Under the pieces are notes generated by a model. The model made no database searches and had not been told where the DNA came from. It saw nothing but the letters and a program-made list of their open reading frames with translations. A program made the translations under genes and the position numbers. A DNA stretch of 64,000 bases from NCBI GenBank assembly GCA_900104855.1, contig FNSS01000001.1, forward strand, positions 4,712,001 through 4,776,000. Reading direction: 5' to 3'. This DNA is from Rhizobiales bacterium GAS188 (GTDB lineage: Bacteria > Pseudomonadota > Alphaproteobacteria > Rhizobiales > Beijerinckiaceae). Numbering within the stretch: position 1 is the first letter of the stretch; every line of letters begins with the position of its first letter. This document shows, in pieces, positions 28,101 to 35,458 of the stretch.

Positions 28101-29095
28101 CCGATCTTCTGATAAAGGATTTCGGCCAACAGACCCTTGAACGGCTCGGTGTCGCAGGTGATCTCCAGACCGTAGAGCACCGGATCGGCCAGCACCGCCC
28201 GCACCGTGAAGCCGCGCACAAAGAGGTCCAGCGCGAAGAACCAGCCGACTTCCGGCTTGTAGTAGTCCTTGACCAGGGTGTTCAGGATGGTTGTCGGGTC
28301 GTCGCTGGTGAAGGTCTTTTCCAGCGCGTCGAAGGCCGACTTCAGCGGGTCCGTGGCGTTCAGGTCGATGGTGGGCGCGAAACGCTGGCCGAGGCCGAGG
28401 AAGTTCAGCTTGAAGCTCGAAGACGCGTTCTGGTCCGGCAGCGGGAAGGGATAGCTGACCAGCTGCGGCTTGCCGGCCGGCGCGTCCAGCAGGGCCAAGT
28501 CCCGCCGAGCCAAGCCCCGCCGAGCCAAGTCCCGCCGAGCCAAGTCCCGCCGGGCCAAGTCCCGGCTCGCCAGCTGGTTGTCCGAATTGTGGAACAACAC
28601 CCTGGCCTTGAGGTCGAGACCCCGCCCTTTGGCGTAGCCGGCCACCAGGGCGTAGACGGTGATCTCAGGATCGACCCGGATGCCATGGCCGAGGTCGCCG
28701 CCGATGGTCACGCCGGTGTCGTGGGGCTGGCCGCTCTCGAACAATTGCAGCTCGAGGTTCACCGACGGATTCTGGCCGGTCGGCTGCAGGCGCAGCGATG
28801 GCGAGATCTGCACCGCGTTGAACAGCTTGTCCCAGGGCGCGGGCGGTTGCAGCCGGCCGATCTGGGCGATGGCGTCGATGTGGAACAGGGCGCCCAGCCG
28901 CTGCAGGCCCTCAGCGATCGTCCAGCCGTTGAACGGCGTCCCGACGGGCACGCCGATCGGCGCGATGACGATCTCCATGCCCATGCGCTGGCCGGACTTG
29001 CCGGCTTGCGGGCCGGCCTGGAAACTGACCTGCAGACCGGTCGTGTCGGTCGGGTCCAGCGGTACGATGTTGACCGCCAGGGTCACGCGCGTCAT
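22190..29095 (-). CDS. Giant protein of unknown function (2301 aa)
   Basis: I do not recognise this protein. It is the last and largest gene of a six-gene leftward operon. No N-terminal signal peptide or clear membrane anchor is seen. The chain alternates short hydrophobic stretches with polar turns (for example HIVFFTIHIHFSATLDLSFTL near residue 555), suggesting mostly beta structure. Long Ala/Pro/Gly-rich linkers separate possible domains. Near residues 175-200 a pentapeptide RDLAR repeats five times, encoded by a DNA minisatellite. The RBS is weak (GAGG, 11 nt away). It is probably produced with the 1152-aa and small proteins upstream as one system, but neither a secretion route nor an activity can be assigned. 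Confidence 0.85.
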   Translation of the reverse strand: MTRVTLAVNIVPLDPTDTTGLQVSFQAGPQAGKSGQRMGMEIVIAPIGVPVGTPFNGWTIAEGLQRLGALFHIDAIAQIGRLQPPAPWDKLFNAVQISPSLRLQPTGQNPSVNLELQLFESGQPHDTGVTIGGDLGHGIRVDPEITVYALVAGYAKGRGLDLKARVLFHNSDNQLASRDLARRDLARRDLARRGLARRDLALLDAPAGKPQLVSYPFPLPDQNASSSFKLNFLGLGQRFAPTIDLNATDPLKSAFDALEKTFTSDDPTTILNTLVKDYYKPEVGWFFALDLFVRGFTVRAVLADPVLYGLEITCDTEPFKGLLAEILYQKIGSDLGVFYGKIILPDNIRQIQVGAGSATIPSFQLWIYTNGDFKIAIGWPLGPDSFSLQVFIFMGEAGLYFGKLRSGDNPTGRNTPQVQYNPILVLGLALKVGIGRSVSKGPISAEASLTLQGVFQGLLAWKAAGAQGETGIAHEPDYYWFSASVTLAGVVQGSVDLGIISATVCITVWANIATAFETNCNTVVDASVGVEVEVSVHIVFFTIHIHFSATLDLSFTLIGGHSVTAALDGPSDPNLRAFIPNPQLALRALPALRSLARTRDRLADAAGPTTVNLSFILQPAVPYDGAGAGQIGAVATLLIPCPDVNSPNPVSGSDFEVLADLVTPWLMSAWGGSDQTWKAVAAALGAGGQPTPSNFESGLSGVLRGVTFEITGVDLSKTGQPPVIAAIFPMLDPLALTVGGNSWTFGTNPLTYSGYPAALAAYFAALSALTPKPPSLRATARARATAPDGPSLSHLVYVNWFLAMARQIASAMADAEKAHGGTLSPGTLPSTKALATIASMLSRLALHGTRLPDPAVVHGPSDPISEAIIHPLYSLEHQQFTGTAGAAIQASLSLAGTGGPSIRFASGTSAVAILPAASVPAEPNPGWRAGSDSAPGIAVAPMDALTQGPLSIAATARTQGPVELFPGRTSAPDSQVLTVPASAVSLIAKGGLTGVLRVQPDTTAAATPFAPGLLIPLSLRRVPVTAASDLQPAASGGTPTQTPRWCTDVYELIGTDDDTRALLEKALDDPSFAVRRVVPLTLRSNVLTADTLDLTAQPVLVFKSNLSTTSQPNMLAAPMLLLKRVTANADLGPVAAPLGDARAFLRLVWEASVVHTSGFYLRYADAKGNGLPDALFQKDVARFWLWLDLGDAPTGGTPLRAYANSMVIADTGNEAKSTQYLSLNDASGPVINWRPAFPPGCVGAELIWNAPPAGDSTPYSPASIAALYHMIELQIGGATGAYAETLWSTALSPVSQAKSDGGAILSATYKQVVPVWRYLATPSTNPYAAVGDAADLNFRLSDVYGNVLTDPTRRFAAPFPVVYNDPLLAPSSWPGCQVTYDLGKDPNGAPALSVIISFNPAGLQSHAAKLRAWLENGAMLADQSLQSARETWTTVTQQAHDANFQATVSSTLYGDPAAGDVWPTVGDPASALTQLRAAVDLLNAVVQGPNPAKASATITLPLDLTKVAARPSDIFPLGARLTLARQNVDQGVSKRLPAVARVDALLPPHLPPPADPNAPPPRSPVPPPLVAWTRGVEALLAGFDGKAGRVKLAQRPMSAADDAGAGPGLWAVRLSATAGISVGRQDPKVTKPAFFTLRPFSTSLQYGQTEITTWDANLTPTTATSSAASVDADVLAQTFLSSFDRLMAPDLAAGIARIGGSKPGAFDTLMADKATVASVLSQRLVPVYADQPAGDLKEAATQFEQSLLAQLSNAYATAAVAQIPLEVMVAGAAEAGAALPPRLYGGLGTGTAPKDGAPFTLTSPKLALDGGASSKPWLTFLVTVKQPEQQNILTLNPVWSISHIEHDFEPGEKLYGYLPSGWLKFVSPDADAGSPLEVSLGEVDVPVPLRRYPAPPVLVSQTAALPPAAKLAALSSDDPIQDMIRAALLWPFTLTIGKAEQAAQDDLWVTSTFNQPIDWQPTTAAGPGPLTPLTKALLRFQAGFASIAPLLNLLEGSDPKATKLIDVLVKLVGDVTSAFNAPLMALATPQIEMLIWVLRYADISKNALTVFGRVEPARAATPLLFPAINGVSPTGAPTPTPAAQAPDGQAGWMQVGYVFPDGVPKQLTMGITGLDLLVDQTVVGSARITRNADLGSTVNPLLVYETPEVSFSNVLVPYVEVTKTLGPASGPSMAQMLTSVLTPFVGAGETLGQNRIVRISSAYNYPLVTPTGGGAPLIATVPAILNAGEVLGADPAPLAQAFADALQQWGQVVSLPRAGASFSIAVSLFVNVASGGGVSRPVPLLTIDRIDLMTPAGWPGS
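28494..28568. repeat. 15-bp minisatellite, five units, inside the 2301-aa gene
   Basis: The unit GCCAAGTCCCGCCGA repeats five times with few changes (starts 28494, 28509, 28524, 28539, 28554). On the coding strand it gives repeated Arg-Asp-Leu-Ala-Arg. The CCAAGT/ACTTGG core is shared with minisatellites near 44163 and 47554. Confidence 0.9.
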
Positions 29096-29141
29096 GGGCG
29101 GGGTGTCCTCGACTGGAGAGCTGCGTCAGGACTCGGTTGCG

Positions 29142-29654
29142 TCAGGACTCGGCGGGTTCGTTGGAGAAGCCGAACACCAGGCCCTGGATGCCGAGCTTGC
29201 CGTCGATCAGCGAGATTTCGGGCTGGAAGGCGCCGTTGGCCTCGATGGTGAATTTGACGCCGGATTTGTCGGCCGACCCCGGCACTTTGATGTGCGCCTT
29301 CTCGATCGTGACCTCCATGTTGGTGATGGTCCCGACCACCTTGTCCAGCGGCGCGGGCAGATCGGCCGCGGCGGGCAGGGACACCGAAAACTTGTCCGAC
29401 ACCCATTTCTGGAATTGGGCGATGCTGCCGAGGTTGATGGCGTTCTGCAAGGTGAACTCCACGCCGTTGGCCTTGGCGTTGGCGATGTCGCCGCTCGAGA
29501 TCGGCACGGCGCTCCCGTTGAGGTCGAGCACGATGCCGAAGCGCACTGTGTTCCCCGACCCGCCCGCGAGGGTGGTGGCGGGGAGGGTGGCGACGGCGGT
29601 CGTCATCGGCTTCCTTGCTGGCTTTGCTGACTTCACTGGCTTGCTTGCTGGCAT
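29142..29654 (-). CDS. Small beta-rich protein of unknown function, giant-protein operon
   Basis: This protein has up to 170 aa and no recognised domain. A basic N-terminus (KPVKSAKPARKP) precedes a region rich in short beta-like segments such as NTVRFGIVLDLNGSAVP and MEVTIEKAHIKV. ATG 29654 overlaps the stop of the 100-aa gene, but ATG 29606, with AAGGA upstream, would give a cleaner 153-aa protein without the basic tail. It sits between the 100-aa gene and the 2301-aa gene, so it is probably a partner of the giant proteins. Confidence 0.7.
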   Translation of the reverse strand: MPASKPVKSAKPARKPMTTAVATLPATTLAGGSGNTVRFGIVLDLNGSAVPISSGDIANAKANGVEFTLQNAINLGSIAQFQKWVSDKFSVSLPAAADLPAPLDKVVGTITNMEVTIEKAHIKVPGSADKSGVKFTIEANGAFQPEISLIDGKLGIQGLVFGFSNEPAES

Positions 29655-29956
29655 CACTGGCTCCCTTGCTGGTCGGCGGAGGGTGGGGGGCAGGGCGTGA
29701 CCGCGGCGTCGGGGCCTTGGGTCACGTAGATGATGAGCTGGCCTTTGAGATTGCCGGCGAAGGCGAACTGCCGGTCGGTGGCGCAGGCTTTGAACACCAT
29801 GGGGGCGGGCGGATTGTCATCGGTGACGATCGCCAGCTTCCACAAGGTCGCGAGAAACGAGTCCGCGTCCAGGTCGGCGAGCCTCGGCAGGGTTCGCTCG
29901 AAGCGGCGATTGATCTCGCCGATGGCGTCGTCGAGGGTGTTCAGGGGATCGCTCAT
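29654..29956 (-). CDS. Small acidic protein of unknown function (100 aa)
   Basis: No family was recognised. The N-terminal half looks helical and acidic (MSDPLNTLDDAIGEINRRF, then RLADLDADSFLATLWKLAIV), the middle has a beta-like KGQLIIYVTQ segment and the tail is Pro/Gln-rich. ATG 29956 overlaps the stop of the 1152-aa gene (ATGA), and its own stop overlaps the next start, so it is tightly coupled within the operon. Size and position would suit a chaperone-like or adaptor role, but that is only a guess. Confidence 0.7.
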   Translation of the reverse strand: MSDPLNTLDDAIGEINRRFERTLPRLADLDADSFLATLWKLAIVTDDNPPAPMVFKACATDRQFAFAGNLKGQLIIYVTQGPDAAVTPCPPPSADQQGSQ

Positions 29957-32900
29957 TGCTGGCGCACCGCTAAGCAGGCGGCCAGGCTGGAGCCGGTCGC
30001 ATTGCGGGGGTCGGAGAACAGGATCAGGTCCGAGATGACCTTGGGCGGCAGCTTGATGCCCATGACGCTGAGCGCGACGTTGTTGAACAGCATCGCGTAG
30101 ACGTCGGCCGGCTTGCCGCCGGCGCCGCCGTCATAGGCCACCTTCAAAAGGTTGGCGTCGCCGAACACCAGCTTGAGCATGCCTTGCACGTTGAGGTCGT
30201 TGAAGCCGCCGGAGGCGCCCGGCAGCTGGACGGTGAGCAAGGCGCCGTCCGCGTCCGGAGTGGTGTCCAGCGGGCCCCAAGCCAGCCGCATCTCGGCGGT
30301 CAGGCCGGCATGGACGCCCGACAGCTCGCCGAGCGAGCCGATGATCATCTCGAACTGCAGCGCGAAGTGCGGCGTCTGGGTTTCCTTGCCCGCGATCTGC
30401 AGCACGTGCACCGGCTTGCCGCCCAGCTTGTCGACGTCGAGCCCTGCGTCGTTGGCCAGGATGCCCTTGAGCTTGAGCGGCAGTCCCGCCATCAAGCCGC
30501 CGGGGCGCACCGCGGCGGCCGTCCCGGAGACCGCCAGGCGGCTGTAATCCACCGTCAGGTTGGGCGGCCCCTGGCGCTGGCCCTTGGAGTCCAGGACGAA
30601 GGTCATCTCCAGGCCGAAATTGCCGAGGCCGAGGCCGGTGGCGGGGGTCTCACCCGCCTCCGTTCCGTAAGAGAACAGGTCGACGCCGACCCCGAACGGA
30701 TCGGCGCTGAACCACAAACCACCATTGAGCGTGATCTGGGCCCGGTGGGTGGTGTTCCCGGACCCGTCGGTGACCGCCGGCAGCTGTGGCAGGATGCCGG
30801 CAGAGTCGATCTCGAACCGGTTGAGGATGCGATTGAAGCCGCCGCCGGGCAGGCTCTCCCCGGCCGGGAAGTCGAACACCCGCGCGTCGGGGACCTGGAA
30901 GGTCACCGTCGGGACGTTGGCGATGATGTGGTAGATGCCCGTGAGCAGGAAGGTGTCGGGGAACGACGGGTCATGCGGCTGCGGCCTCAGCTCGACCTGC
31001 CGCCCGAACAGCCGCTTGGTGGTGACGCCGACCTCGGCGTTGAAGCTGGTGACCACCGAGCCGAAGATCCCGACCTTCAGGCTTTGGGTGTAGAAGCCGA
31101 AATCGTCCCCGGGCCCGGCCGGCGAGGATCCGCCCGGATCGTCGTAGGAGATCACGCCTGCGACCGAGCTCGGTCCCAGGTCGTGGGGAACACCGGCCTG
31201 GGTCGCCAGCACGGTCACGTCCACCGCCAGGTGGTGGGCCCTGAGCGGCGCCCGCATCCCGGCCACCAGGATCTGCAGCGTCGGCGGCATGGCGTTGCCG
31301 TCCACCGGCGCCTGGAAGACCACGATGCCGGTCCAGGACGGGCTGCCGGCGATCCGCTGCAGGAAGTCGTCGAACAGCGTCGATTGCGCCTTGCGGGCGG
31401 CCTGCGCCGTCTTCATGGCGTCGTCGAACACCTTTTGCGCCGCCGCGATGGCGGCCGACCCGCCCACCAGAGTGGCGGCGTCGCGCCAGCGCTCCGGCAT
31501 GGCGAACAGGTCCTGGAGGCTGACCTTGGCGGTGAACTTGGCCACCATCAGCATCGAGGGGTCCTTGCCGTCCAGCGGCGCCCAGTCGAACGAGAAACCG
31601 CCGACGTCGAGTTCGCCGGCCGTGCGGATCGGGTGGCCGGCCCAGTTGTTGTAGACCAGGAACAAGTCGGGCTGCAGCAGGGCGTTGCCCATCACCGGAT
31701 CAACCACGCCGGCGGCCGAAGGCTCGAGCGTCACCGTGCTCGTCACCCCCTTGGCGAGATAGAGCCGCCGCCACTGCCCGGCCGGGGTTGCGGCGAGATC
31801 AGCCGCGTTGCGGCGCAGGTTCCCCTTGGTCGGGGCGGAGGCCGCGCCCGCCACCGATGTCGGCCCGATCTCGGCCATGAGGCCCCGCGGGGTGGCCCCC
31901 TTGACCGTCAGCGCGGCGCCGTCGATCGAGAACACCGGCTGTTCCTGGCTTCCCAGGATGGCGCCGCGGGCGCCCGAAAGATAGACGTGCTCGAAGTCAG
32001 CCACGGCGGCGGGCGTTGTCGTCGGGTTGATGTTGGGCAGGAAGGCGTTGGCGTAGGGGGCCAGCGGAAAGGCGGCCTCCGCGCCGGTGAGATCGGCGAC
32101 CAGGGCGTCGGCTGCGCGCGGCAGGGCCTTGCCGTCGATGCTGGCGTAGAACACCGAGGCCAGCGGCTGGGCGAAATAAGGCCGGCTGGGCGCTCCGGTG
32201 GGGGTGAGCCGCATCCAGGACGTGGTGCAGTTCGACGTGAGCTTGGGCGGCTGGTTGGGCACCTCGCCCACGCCCGGCCCAGAGGCCGCGCCGAAAGCCG
32301 GCTGGCCGGGGACCAGCTCGAGGATGTCGCCAGGGGCGGCCTCGATGCGCTCCAGGCCCGACAAGCCGGGCATCAGCCGGAAGGGCGCGCTCCCGCCGCC
32401 GGCCGGGGCGCCGAGGCCGAAACGGCCGTAGGGCGCGAGATAGACCGCGTTCTTGCCGTTCATCGAGCCGGGGGCGAGGTGGAAGCCGATGCTGTCGGCG
32501 GGCGTCAAGCCGACCGTCGCGCCTTCGCGGGTCATCAGGGCGGCCGAGGCGGTGAAGCAGGTGTTGGTTGCGGCCGACACGTCGAAGCGAGTGGCGCTCG
32601 GGTCGAATGGCAGGGCCGGGTTCAGCGCGAAGTTCAGGCCGAGATTGGGGGTGGAGAAATCCGCCGCCGCGAACAGGGGCAGGCGGATGCGCTGCAGCTG
32701 GGCCGCGCCGATGTCGCGCCAATAGCGGATCTCGGGCAGATCGACCGCGTCGGCTGCGACCTTGGCGGCGTCCTGGCCCAGGAGGAAGACCTGTCGGGCC
32801 CGCCACGTCACCCCGTTGGTTTTCAGTCCCCCGGCCGCGATATCGCCCGACGCCGAGGCCAGGAGGTCGGCGCTGTCATAGGTCAGGACCCCGATGCGCG

Positions 32901-33411
32901 CATCGGTGCGGCCGAGCGCCAGCTGGTTGCTGGTGCGGGCGAAATGCAGGGAGGATCCGTCACCGCCCAGGCTCACCGTCACTGCGGCCGGCACGGTGAG
33001 CGAGACATTGCCGAAGGCGAGCAGGGTCTGGGCTCGGACCTGGCGGTTCACTCCAGTCGGATCGAGGATCAGGCTCTGGTATTCAGGCGCGGCCCGCGGC
33101 CCGGGCCACCAGGCCGCGCTGAAGCCTGGATCGGCCCGCCAGGCCAGGACGCTGGCCTGGCTCGGCGCCAGGGCGGCAAAGCCCAGGGTCTTGGCCGTGT
33201 CCCCAGGCCTTTCGGCGTCGAAATCCCAAGGGTCGGAGCGGACGATCAGGGCCCAAGGTCCCGGGCGCGCCCAGGCGTCCGCGAGGGCCAGCGTCTTGGG
33301 AGGCTGCGTCGTGGACTGACCAAGCAGGTAGATCCACGACGCAGCGCCGTCGTCATGCGCCTCATAGACGGCATAGGCACCGTCGTACAGCTGCAGATTG
33401 AACACGGTCAT
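29953..33411 (-). CDS. Large protein of unknown function (1152 aa)
   Basis: I do not recognise this protein. It starts MTVFNLQLYDGAYAVYEAHD with no signal peptide; ATG 33411 follows a GGGGGA stretch. Residues 1-600 contain many short beta-like strands (FGNVSLTVPAAVTVSLGG). Around residue 670 there is a likely helical, Ala/Lys-rich segment (AQKVFDDAMKTAQAARKAQ). The last third again looks beta-rich and resembles in style the giant 2301-aa protein, for example FGLEMTFVLDSKGQ and HFALQFEMIIGSLGELSG. It is translationally coupled to the 100-aa gene downstream and follows two paralogous 143-aa genes. It may be a structural or assembly component; no catalytic motif was found. Confidence 0.82.
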   Translation of the reverse strand: MTVFNLQLYDGAYAVYEAHDDGAASWIYLLGQSTTQPPKTLALADAWARPGPWALIVRSDPWDFDAERPGDTAKTLGFAALAPSQASVLAWRADPGFSAAWWPGPRAAPEYQSLILDPTGVNRQVRAQTLLAFGNVSLTVPAAVTVSLGGDGSSLHFARTSNQLALGRTDARIGVLTYDSADLLASASGDIAAGGLKTNGVTWRARQVFLLGQDAAKVAADAVDLPEIRYWRDIGAAQLQRIRLPLFAAADFSTPNLGLNFALNPALPFDPSATRFDVSAATNTCFTASAALMTREGATVGLTPADSIGFHLAPGSMNGKNAVYLAPYGRFGLGAPAGGGSAPFRLMPGLSGLERIEAAPGDILELVPGQPAFGAASGPGVGEVPNQPPKLTSNCTTSWMRLTPTGAPSRPYFAQPLASVFYASIDGKALPRAADALVADLTGAEAAFPLAPYANAFLPNINPTTTPAAVADFEHVYLSGARGAILGSQEQPVFSIDGAALTVKGATPRGLMAEIGPTSVAGAASAPTKGNLRRNAADLAATPAGQWRRLYLAKGVTSTVTLEPSAAGVVDPVMGNALLQPDLFLVYNNWAGHPIRTAGELDVGGFSFDWAPLDGKDPSMLMVAKFTAKVSLQDLFAMPERWRDAATLVGGSAAIAAAQKVFDDAMKTAQAARKAQSTLFDDFLQRIAGSPSWTGIVVFQAPVDGNAMPPTLQILVAGMRAPLRAHHLAVDVTVLATQAGVPHDLGPSSVAGVISYDDPGGSSPAGPGDDFGFYTQSLKVGIFGSVVTSFNAEVGVTTKRLFGRQVELRPQPHDPSFPDTFLLTGIYHIIANVPTVTFQVPDARVFDFPAGESLPGGGFNRILNRFEIDSAGILPQLPAVTDGSGNTTHRAQITLNGGLWFSADPFGVGVDLFSYGTEAGETPATGLGLGNFGLEMTFVLDSKGQRQGPPNLTVDYSRLAVSGTAAAVRPGGLMAGLPLKLKGILANDAGLDVDKLGGKPVHVLQIAGKETQTPHFALQFEMIIGSLGELSGVHAGLTAEMRLAWGPLDTTPDADGALLTVQLPGASGGFNDLNVQGMLKLVFGDANLLKVAYDGGAGGKPADVYAMLFNNVALSVMGIKLPPKVISDLILFSDPRNATGSSLAACLAVRQQ

Positions 33412-33450
33412 AGAGTCCCCCCGCGCTTGCGACGGCGCCTCCGCTGGGCT

Positions 33451-33882
33451 CTAGTTCTTGTGGAATGCCGGGTGAGCCAGGCTCTTGAGCGTGGCTGCGG
33501 CCGCGTCGGTCTTGCTGGCGGGCTGGAGCGGCACGCTCAGCAGCACGAAGCCCCGGGTGGTCATCAACGTCATCTGGTTGACCGCGATATAAAGGATGAG
33601 GTCGTCGTCCAGCGACACGTTGGGCAGGCCGACCATGCTGATCGAGCTCTGGATCGTGTAGCTGTCCCAGTCGATGCGGAGCGGGGTCGGCATGTCGTTC
33701 GGGAAGACCGCGGTGGACTGCCCGTCCCCGTGGCGCGCGCGCGGCACGGCCAGGGCGACCGGCGTGTAGATGGTGGTGCCCGACGCCGCCCAGCCGCCGA
33801 CGGTTCCGGCGGAGAGGCCGTTCACGTTCAGCTGGTTTATGGGTTCGTTGTAGGCGTTGAAGCAATAGACCTTGCCTGCCAT
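33451..33882 (-). CDS. 143-aa protein of unknown function, paralogue of the preceding gene
   Basis: This protein opens MAGKVYCFNAYNEPINQLNV and ends with a block LDDDLILYIAVNQMTLMTTRGFVLLS. The gene next to it (33911-34342) has the same length and the same landmarks: an aromatic-Cys/Phe-Asn opening, a DDD(L/I)I(L/I)Y strand and a T-x-RGFVL block near the end. They are therefore diverged duplicates. ATG 33882 follows AGGAGA; the upstream extension is discarded. It looks like a compact beta-sandwich, cytosolic by sequence. It could be a subunit or cap of whatever the large proteins form. Confidence 0.75.
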   Translation of the reverse strand: MAGKVYCFNAYNEPINQLNVNGLSAGTVGGWAASGTTIYTPVALAVPRARHGDGQSTAVFPNDMPTPLRIDWDSYTIQSSISMVGLPNVSLDDDLILYIAVNQMTLMTTRGFVLLSVPLQPASKTDAAAATLKSLAHPAFHKN

Positions 33883-33910
33883 TGGTCGTCTCCTGGGTGA
33901 TGGGCTGCGC

Positions 33911-34342
33911 TCAGCGGCCCGGTTTATGCCGCGTCTTCTCCGCTGCCGTCTTGGACAGCATCGTGGCGGACGTGCATGTGGTGTTGAGGACAAAGCCTCG
34001 GGCGGTCATGGTCGCGACCGAGGGGGCGCCTTTGGACAACGGCCGCCCGGCGTAGATGATGATGTCGTCATCGACGGAGACGCCGCGCCCGGCGAGGCAG
34101 AGGTTGACCGTGTAGGGGCCGAATTGCTGCTTCGGGTCGTCCGGATAGAAGACCGACAAGATGTTGGGATCGGCGATGGCCAGATAGCCTGTCCCGTCGT
34201 CGTGGCGCGCCGTCAGAGTGACGATCGACTGGGGCTGGTAACCTACGCTGGAGTCGGCGGGATAGATCGTCCCCAGATAGACGCTGTTCAACGTCACCTT
34301 CAGCAGGCCGTTCGCCGGATTGAAGATGTAACAGTTGCCCAT
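33911..34342 (-). CDS. 143-aa protein of unknown function, first gene of the giant-protein operon
   Basis: The protein begins MGNCYIFNPANGLLKVTLN and carries VSVDDDIIIYAGRP and MTARGFVLNT blocks shared with its neighbour. No signal peptide or membrane segment is seen. It is the promoter-proximal gene of the leftward operon and the only one preceded by a sizeable non-coding region, which holds a 14-bp direct repeat at 34382-34410. Basic residues cluster at the C-terminus (KTAAEKTRHKPGR). Function is unknown. Confidence 0.75.
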   Translation of the reverse strand: MGNCYIFNPANGLLKVTLNSVYLGTIYPADSSVGYQPQSIVTLTARHDDGTGYLAIADPNILSVFYPDDPKQQFGPYTVNLCLAGRGVSVDDDIIIYAGRPLSKGAPSVATMTARGFVLNTTCTSATMLSKTAAEKTRHKPGR

Positions 34343-34381
34343 TCTCTGGACCGCCCCCCTGGGTCCTTCGCAACGGCCGGC

Positions 34382-34410
34382 CTGAATTAGACGTATCTGA
34401 ATTAGACGTA
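34382..34410. promoter_or_regulatory. Tandem 14-bp direct repeat upstream of the giant-protein operon
   Basis: CTGAATTAGACGTA occurs at 34382 and 34397, a 15-bp period, starting 40 bp upstream of the first operon gene. The repeat is AT-rich against a GC-rich background. It is a candidate binding site for an activator or repressor of the operon; no regulator is adjacent. Confidence 0.45.
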
Positions 34411-34572
34411 CGATTTACAATGCCCCCAAAGGCGCCGAAGGCGCGTCAGGGCTTGCATCTCAGGGTAGTAGAATTGGCCGGATTGTGGCCCTCGTCAAGG
34501 GAATTTCTCGCGCGGGACGCGGCAATATTCGCGCGCCCACCCGGCTCCCACCCGACAGCGCGGAGGTAACGG

Positions 34573-35388
34573 CTACACAGTTCCTCCCTCGGGCCACCAG
34601 CCTCCAGTCGGGCGGAAACTGCGTGGTCCGAAGACCGCCTCGCCGAGACGCACACAGGTCGCGCCTTCCTCGACCGCCAACTCGTAATCGCTCGACATAC
34701 CCATCGACAGCTCGGTCAAAATCTCGCCGTCGCGCTCCTTCGCCTGGTCCCGCAGCTGGCGCAGCACCCGGAAGCATCGACGTCTTTCCTCGATGTCGTT
34801 CGTCAAGGTGGCAATCGTCATGAAGCCCGTGACGCGAAGCGCCGAATAGGCCGACAAATCCCGCAGGAATGCTTGGACGTCTGACGGCTGGAGGCCGAAT
34901 TTCGACGCTTCCCCCGAGGTGTTCACCTGGACGAGCACGTCGAGCATTTGCCCGCGCCTCTGCAATTGCCGCTCGAGGGCAGCCGCGAGGGAAAGCCGGT
35001 CCAGAGACTGCACCTCGGTCGCGAACTCGAGCACCTCACCGACTTTGTTCGTCTGAACATGGCCGATCATGCTCCACCTGATATCGGGAAGGCCGAGCTC
35101 GGCAGCCTTGTCTCGGCCTTCGCGGCTGCGGTTCTCGCCAAGGCGCAGCGGAGCAAGACCCATCTCGACGAGCGCCTGACAGGCCAAACCGACGACGCGA
35201 ACCGCCTGTGTCTTCGTCGCGAGCAAGATGTTCACATCGCCCGGTTGCCGGCCGGCGGTGACGGCGGCTTCGGCGATGCGCGAACGTATCATGCGGAGAC
35301 GGTCGGCGATGGCGGATTTCGTGACGACAGCAGCGGAAGAGTCGCCTCCCTCGTCCATGGGCACGCCCTGAACAGCGTTGACGATCAT
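34573..35388 (-). CDS. YggS/PLPBP-family pyridoxal phosphate homeostasis protein
   Basis: This 271-aa protein has a fold-type III alanine-racemase-like barrel. The PLP lysine is expected at K59 in NILLATKTQAV. Other family blocks are LGENRSREGRDKAAEL, WSMIGHVQTNKV and the phosphate-binding end LSMGMSSDYELAVEEGATCVRLGEAVFGPR. Family members buffer free PLP and affect amino-acid metabolism rather than catalysing a reaction. The N-terminus is about 20 residues longer than usual; ATG 35358 is an alternative start. It lies 70 bp downstream of the molybdoenzyme gene on the same strand. Confidence 0.9.
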   Translation of the reverse strand: MIVNAVQGVPMDEGGDSSAAVVTKSAIADRLRMIRSRIAEAAVTAGRQPGDVNILLATKTQAVRVVGLACQALVEMGLAPLRLGENRSREGRDKAAELGLPDIRWSMIGHVQTNKVGEVLEFATEVQSLDRLSLAAALERQLQRRGQMLDVLVQVNTSGEASKFGLQPSDVQAFLRDLSAYSALRVTGFMTIATLTNDIEERRRCFRVLRQLRDQAKERDGEILTELSMGMSSDYELAVEEGATCVRLGEAVFGPRSFRPTGGWWPEGGTV

Positions 35389-35458
35389 CTATTTCGCACC
35401 CTTCGCACAGCGTCCGCTCGAGCCGACCGCGCGCTGCCTTCCCTCGCCGGCCCGCCGC

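Noticed and set aside
23153-33900. Plus-strand open frames of about 1200 codons opposite the giant-protein operon
   Set aside because: They are Gly/Arg/Gln-rich mirror frames with no ribosome-binding sites. The minus-strand frames are longer, have stop/start overlaps and more natural composition.
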